In this document: one piece after another, positions 62,315-64,000 of the stretch | Layout of the letters: each line of letters begins with the position of its first letter | Numbering within the stretch: the first letter of the stretch is position 1 | NCBI GenBank assembly: GCA_023386585.1 | Contig: JAEWJM010000007.1 | Location: 69,223 to 133,222 of the forward strand | Origin: Bacteroidota bacterium | Lineage (GTDB): Bacteria; Bacteroidota; Bacteroidia; Flavobacteriales; Flavobacteriaceae | DNA length: 64,000 bases | Reading direction: 5' to 3' | Program-made: the position numbers and the translations under genes | The notes under the pieces: model-generated | Database searches by the model: none | Told to the model about the DNA's origin: nothing | Seen by the model: the letters and a program-made list of their open reading frames with translations, nothing else

Positions 62315-62979
62315 TGCCGCTTATCCTGAACATTGAGACCGCTACCAGAAACTGTTCGGTAGCCTTGTCGCGCGACGGTAAATTGCTTGAATGCATTGAA
62401 GTCGCAGACACTAATTATTCGCACGCAGAAAAACTCCATCTTTTCATAGAAGAGATTCTTCGCAATCAGGGTTTTGAACACAAAGATCTTGATGCTGTCG
62501 CGATCGGACGCGGCCCTGGCTCATATACCGGACTCCGTATCGGAACTTCTACTGCCAAAGGACTTTGTTATGCGCTCGATATCCCGTTGATCGCCGTAGA
62601 TACGCTTGTAGTGCTTGCAGAATCGGCAGAGATTGATGAAGGAATTCTCGTTCCGATGATCGATGCGCGACGGATGGAAGTTTACAGCGCCATTTTCACC
62701 CCGGATAAACAGACGGTTCGACCTGCAATGGCCGAAATCATAACTTCCGATTATCTAAAAGAATTTGAAGGAAGAATTTTCGTCTGCGGCGACTGTCAGG
62801 AAAAGCTTTCGCCTGTCTTGAGTTCCAAACGATTTACTTTTCTTCAGGATATTATTTTTCCTTCGGCTGCGCAAATGGTTAAACTGAGCCACGCAAAATA
62901 TAAGTCGGTAGATTTTGAGGATGTGGCTTATTTTGAGCCTTTTTACCTTAAGGATTTTATCGCCGGCGGCGGAAAGTAA
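62314..62979 (+). CDS. tsaB: tRNA threonylcarbamoyladenosine protein TsaB
   Basis: 221 residues. The N-terminal ASKHA-type nucleotide-fold motif is ILNIETATRNCSVALSRDG, with SHAEKL and the conserved GRGPGSYTGLRIGTSTAKGL. TsaB works with TsaC, TsaD and TsaE to make t6A at position 37 of tRNAs reading ANN codons. It overlaps the adaptor gene by 1 base (TAATG), although its function is unrelated; this is either read-through or a shared promoter. It ends directly against the convergent mscS gene. Confidence 0.95.
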   Translation: MPLILNIETATRNCSVALSRDGKLLECIEVADTNYSHAEKLHLFIEEILRNQGFEHKDLDAVAIGRGPGSYTGLRIGTSTAKGLCYALDIPLIAVDTLVVLAESAEIDEGILVPMIDARRMEVYSAIFTPDKQTVRPAMAEIITSDYLKEFEGRIFVCGDCQEKLSPVLSSKRFTFLQDIIFPSAAQMVKLSHAKYKSVDFEDVAYFEPFYLKDFIAGGGK

Positions 62980-63804
62980 TTACCTGGCAAGTTCCGCGAC
63001 ATAAGGCTGAAACTTGATTCCGGCCTGGTCGAACGCCATTTTTCCTTGTTCAAGCACATCCGAAACCATTGTTCCGAAATGCTCGTTTTTCGACCATGGA
63101 CGCACAGCAAGAACAATTGCAGCGTTGTCCATCGACTTCACCGAAACCTCAGGCGCAGGTTTTTTGAGAATGTGTTGGTGATTTTCAACAACCGACAACA
63201 AAAGCAGTCGGGCAGTGCGAATATCAGTATCGTATGAAATTGCAATAGAAAGATCGGCCCGGCGGATTTCCTCAACAGAATAATTCGTGATCGTCCCGTT
63301 TGAAAGCGCGCCATTTGGGACAAATATCGTCTGATTATTGGCGGTTATGAGTTTTGTGACAAATATCTGGATTTCGCTTACGACGCCCGCAGCACCTTGC
63401 GCTTCAATGTAATCACCAACCCGAAATGGCTTGAAAAGGATAATCAGCATTCCGCCGGCAAAATTCGAAAGCGAGCCCTGAAGCGACAAACCGACTGCCA
63501 GTCCGGCTGCGCCGAGAATCGCAACAAACGACGAGGTTTCGATTCCCAACCGCGAGATAAATGTGACAAACAACAACAGCCGCAATGCCCAAAGCAGCAA
63601 GTCGGCAAGGAATTTCGACAACGTCGGATCGAGTGCGCGCCGCAGCATTATTCTTTTTACCAGCCTGTTGATAAACCGAATCGCATAGAGTCCGATAATC
63701 AGGATTACAAAAGCCGAAATGAGCCGTGGTGAATATGCGAGAAATTTTTGAAGGAAAGACGATGCATAGTCGTCGATTGAATTCAGGTAGATGAGTAATT
63801 TCAT
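62980..63804 (-). CDS. MscS-family mechanosensitive channel
   Basis: 274 residues, a short MscS of the small type. Three transmembrane helices come first. The pore helix TM3 is GLAVGLSLQGSLSNFAGGMLIIL, with Gly/Ala packing. The beta domain follows (FKPFRVGDYIEAQGAAG, FVPNGALSNGTITNYS) and a C-terminal alpha/beta domain (YDTDIRTARLLLLS). It releases solutes on osmotic downshock. Its stop abuts the tsaB stop and its start abuts the stop of the upstream DUF255-type gene, so it is read in operon with that gene. Confidence 0.94.
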   Translation of the reverse strand: MKLLIYLNSIDDYASSFLQKFLAYSPRLISAFVILIIGLYAIRFINRLVKRIMLRRALDPTLSKFLADLLLWALRLLLFVTFISRLGIETSSFVAILGAAGLAVGLSLQGSLSNFAGGMLIILFKPFRVGDYIEAQGAAGVVSEIQIFVTKLITANNQTIFVPNGALSNGTITNYSVEEIRRADLSIAISYDTDIRTARLLLLSVVENHQHILKKPAPEVSVKSMDNAAIVLAVRPWSKNEHFGTMVSDVLEQGKMAFDQAGIKFQPYVAELAR

Positions 63805-64000
63805 TTATAGGTCAATTTCTTTTAGCGCAGCAGTGAAATCGGCATGCGGCAACCCGCAGGCGCTGTTGCGGCAAACGTAAAAAAGCGGCCGGTTTTCTGC
63901 AAATCTTCCTTCGAGAAACGGAAGATCGGAAGGCGCCTCACAGCCGGCTATCATTAAATCGGGCGCGTATTTTTTGTGGATCTGGGCCGCATATCCGAGC
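63805..64000 (-). CDS. DUF255/YyaL-type protein, C-terminal end
   Basis: Only the last 64 residues lie in the window; the gene enters from the right edge. The end reads YVCRNSACGLPHADFTAALK, the C-terminal signature of the YyaL/SPATA20 thioredoxin-domain family (yvC-R-n-x-x-C). The N-terminal thioredoxin and glycosidase-like domains lie outside. The stop is followed with no gap by the mscS start (TAAATG). Confidence 0.7.
   Translation of the reverse strand, partial: LGYAAQIHKKYAPDLMIAGCEAPSDLPFLEGRFAENRPLFYVCRNSACGLPHADFTAALKEIDL

Overview
The window comes from the chromosome of a member of the Bacteroidetes, almost certainly a Flavobacteriaceae close to Flavobacterium. Several signs agree: a full alternative complex III plus aa3 oxidase operon, the gliding and type IX secretion genes sprA and remB, a 2.4 k-residue SprA placed right after ruvA, and sixteen perfect matches to the flavobacterial -7 promoter element TAnnTTTG. 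Upstream -33 TTG triplets are seen at some of these. By eye the GC content is in the mid 40s, on the high side for that genus. No phage, plasmid, insertion sequence or CRISPR array is visible, and no gene-free stretch exceeds 300 bases.

Layout. 1-2579 (minus): a nucleotidyltransferase, a B12-type radical SAM protein and a SAM methyltransferase (cut by the window edge) in one overlapping operon. 2634-6224 (minus): a DUF1579 lipoprotein and polA. 6398-9528 (plus): a histidine kinase/response regulator pair, a membrane metallophosphoesterase and a cysteine-free thioredoxin. 9525-13488 (minus): a NodB-type deacetylase and a DUF2723 membrane protein. 13626: tRNA-Gln. 13746: tandem UspA (minus). 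14757-19265: rimP-nusA-infB behind a leader with a terminator-like hairpin. 19423: SPOR protein (minus). 20025-31562: actABCDEF-coxB-coxA, the respiratory core that passes electrons from menaquinol through cytochromes c to oxygen. 31628-37238: Fe-S/acetyltransferase fusion, ruvB, queG, maeB, ruvA. 37242-48273: sprA, gcvH, a VanZ-like gene, deoC, remB. 48510-53658: cyoE, two subunit III genes, oxidase subunit IV, then a four-gene overlapping set (cysteine-less SCO-like protein, SCO, DUF420 protein, CxxC membrane protein) that looks like an oxidase assembly module. 53659-55047: a DUF4403 lipoprotein (minus). 55159-62314: a MacB-like ABC exporter with two permeases, two periplasmic adaptors and a TolC protein. 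62314-64000: tsaB, an MscS channel (minus) and the end of a DUF255/YyaL-type gene (minus).

How the parts fit. The oxidase genes lie in two places: catalytic subunits I and II with complex III at 20-31 kb, and subunits III and IV, haem O synthase and copper-delivery factors at 48-54 kb. The region from maeB to remB mixes housekeeping genes with two surface-motility genes.

Most of the window is ordinary core genome. The parts worth a second look are a dispersed hairpin element present in four intergenic copies with compensatory stem changes, the nucleotidyltransferase/radical SAM/methyltransferase operon, and the small assembly-module proteins. Start codons were moved from longest-ORF TTG starts to downstream ATG or GTG where homology, signal peptides or promoter overlap argued for it.
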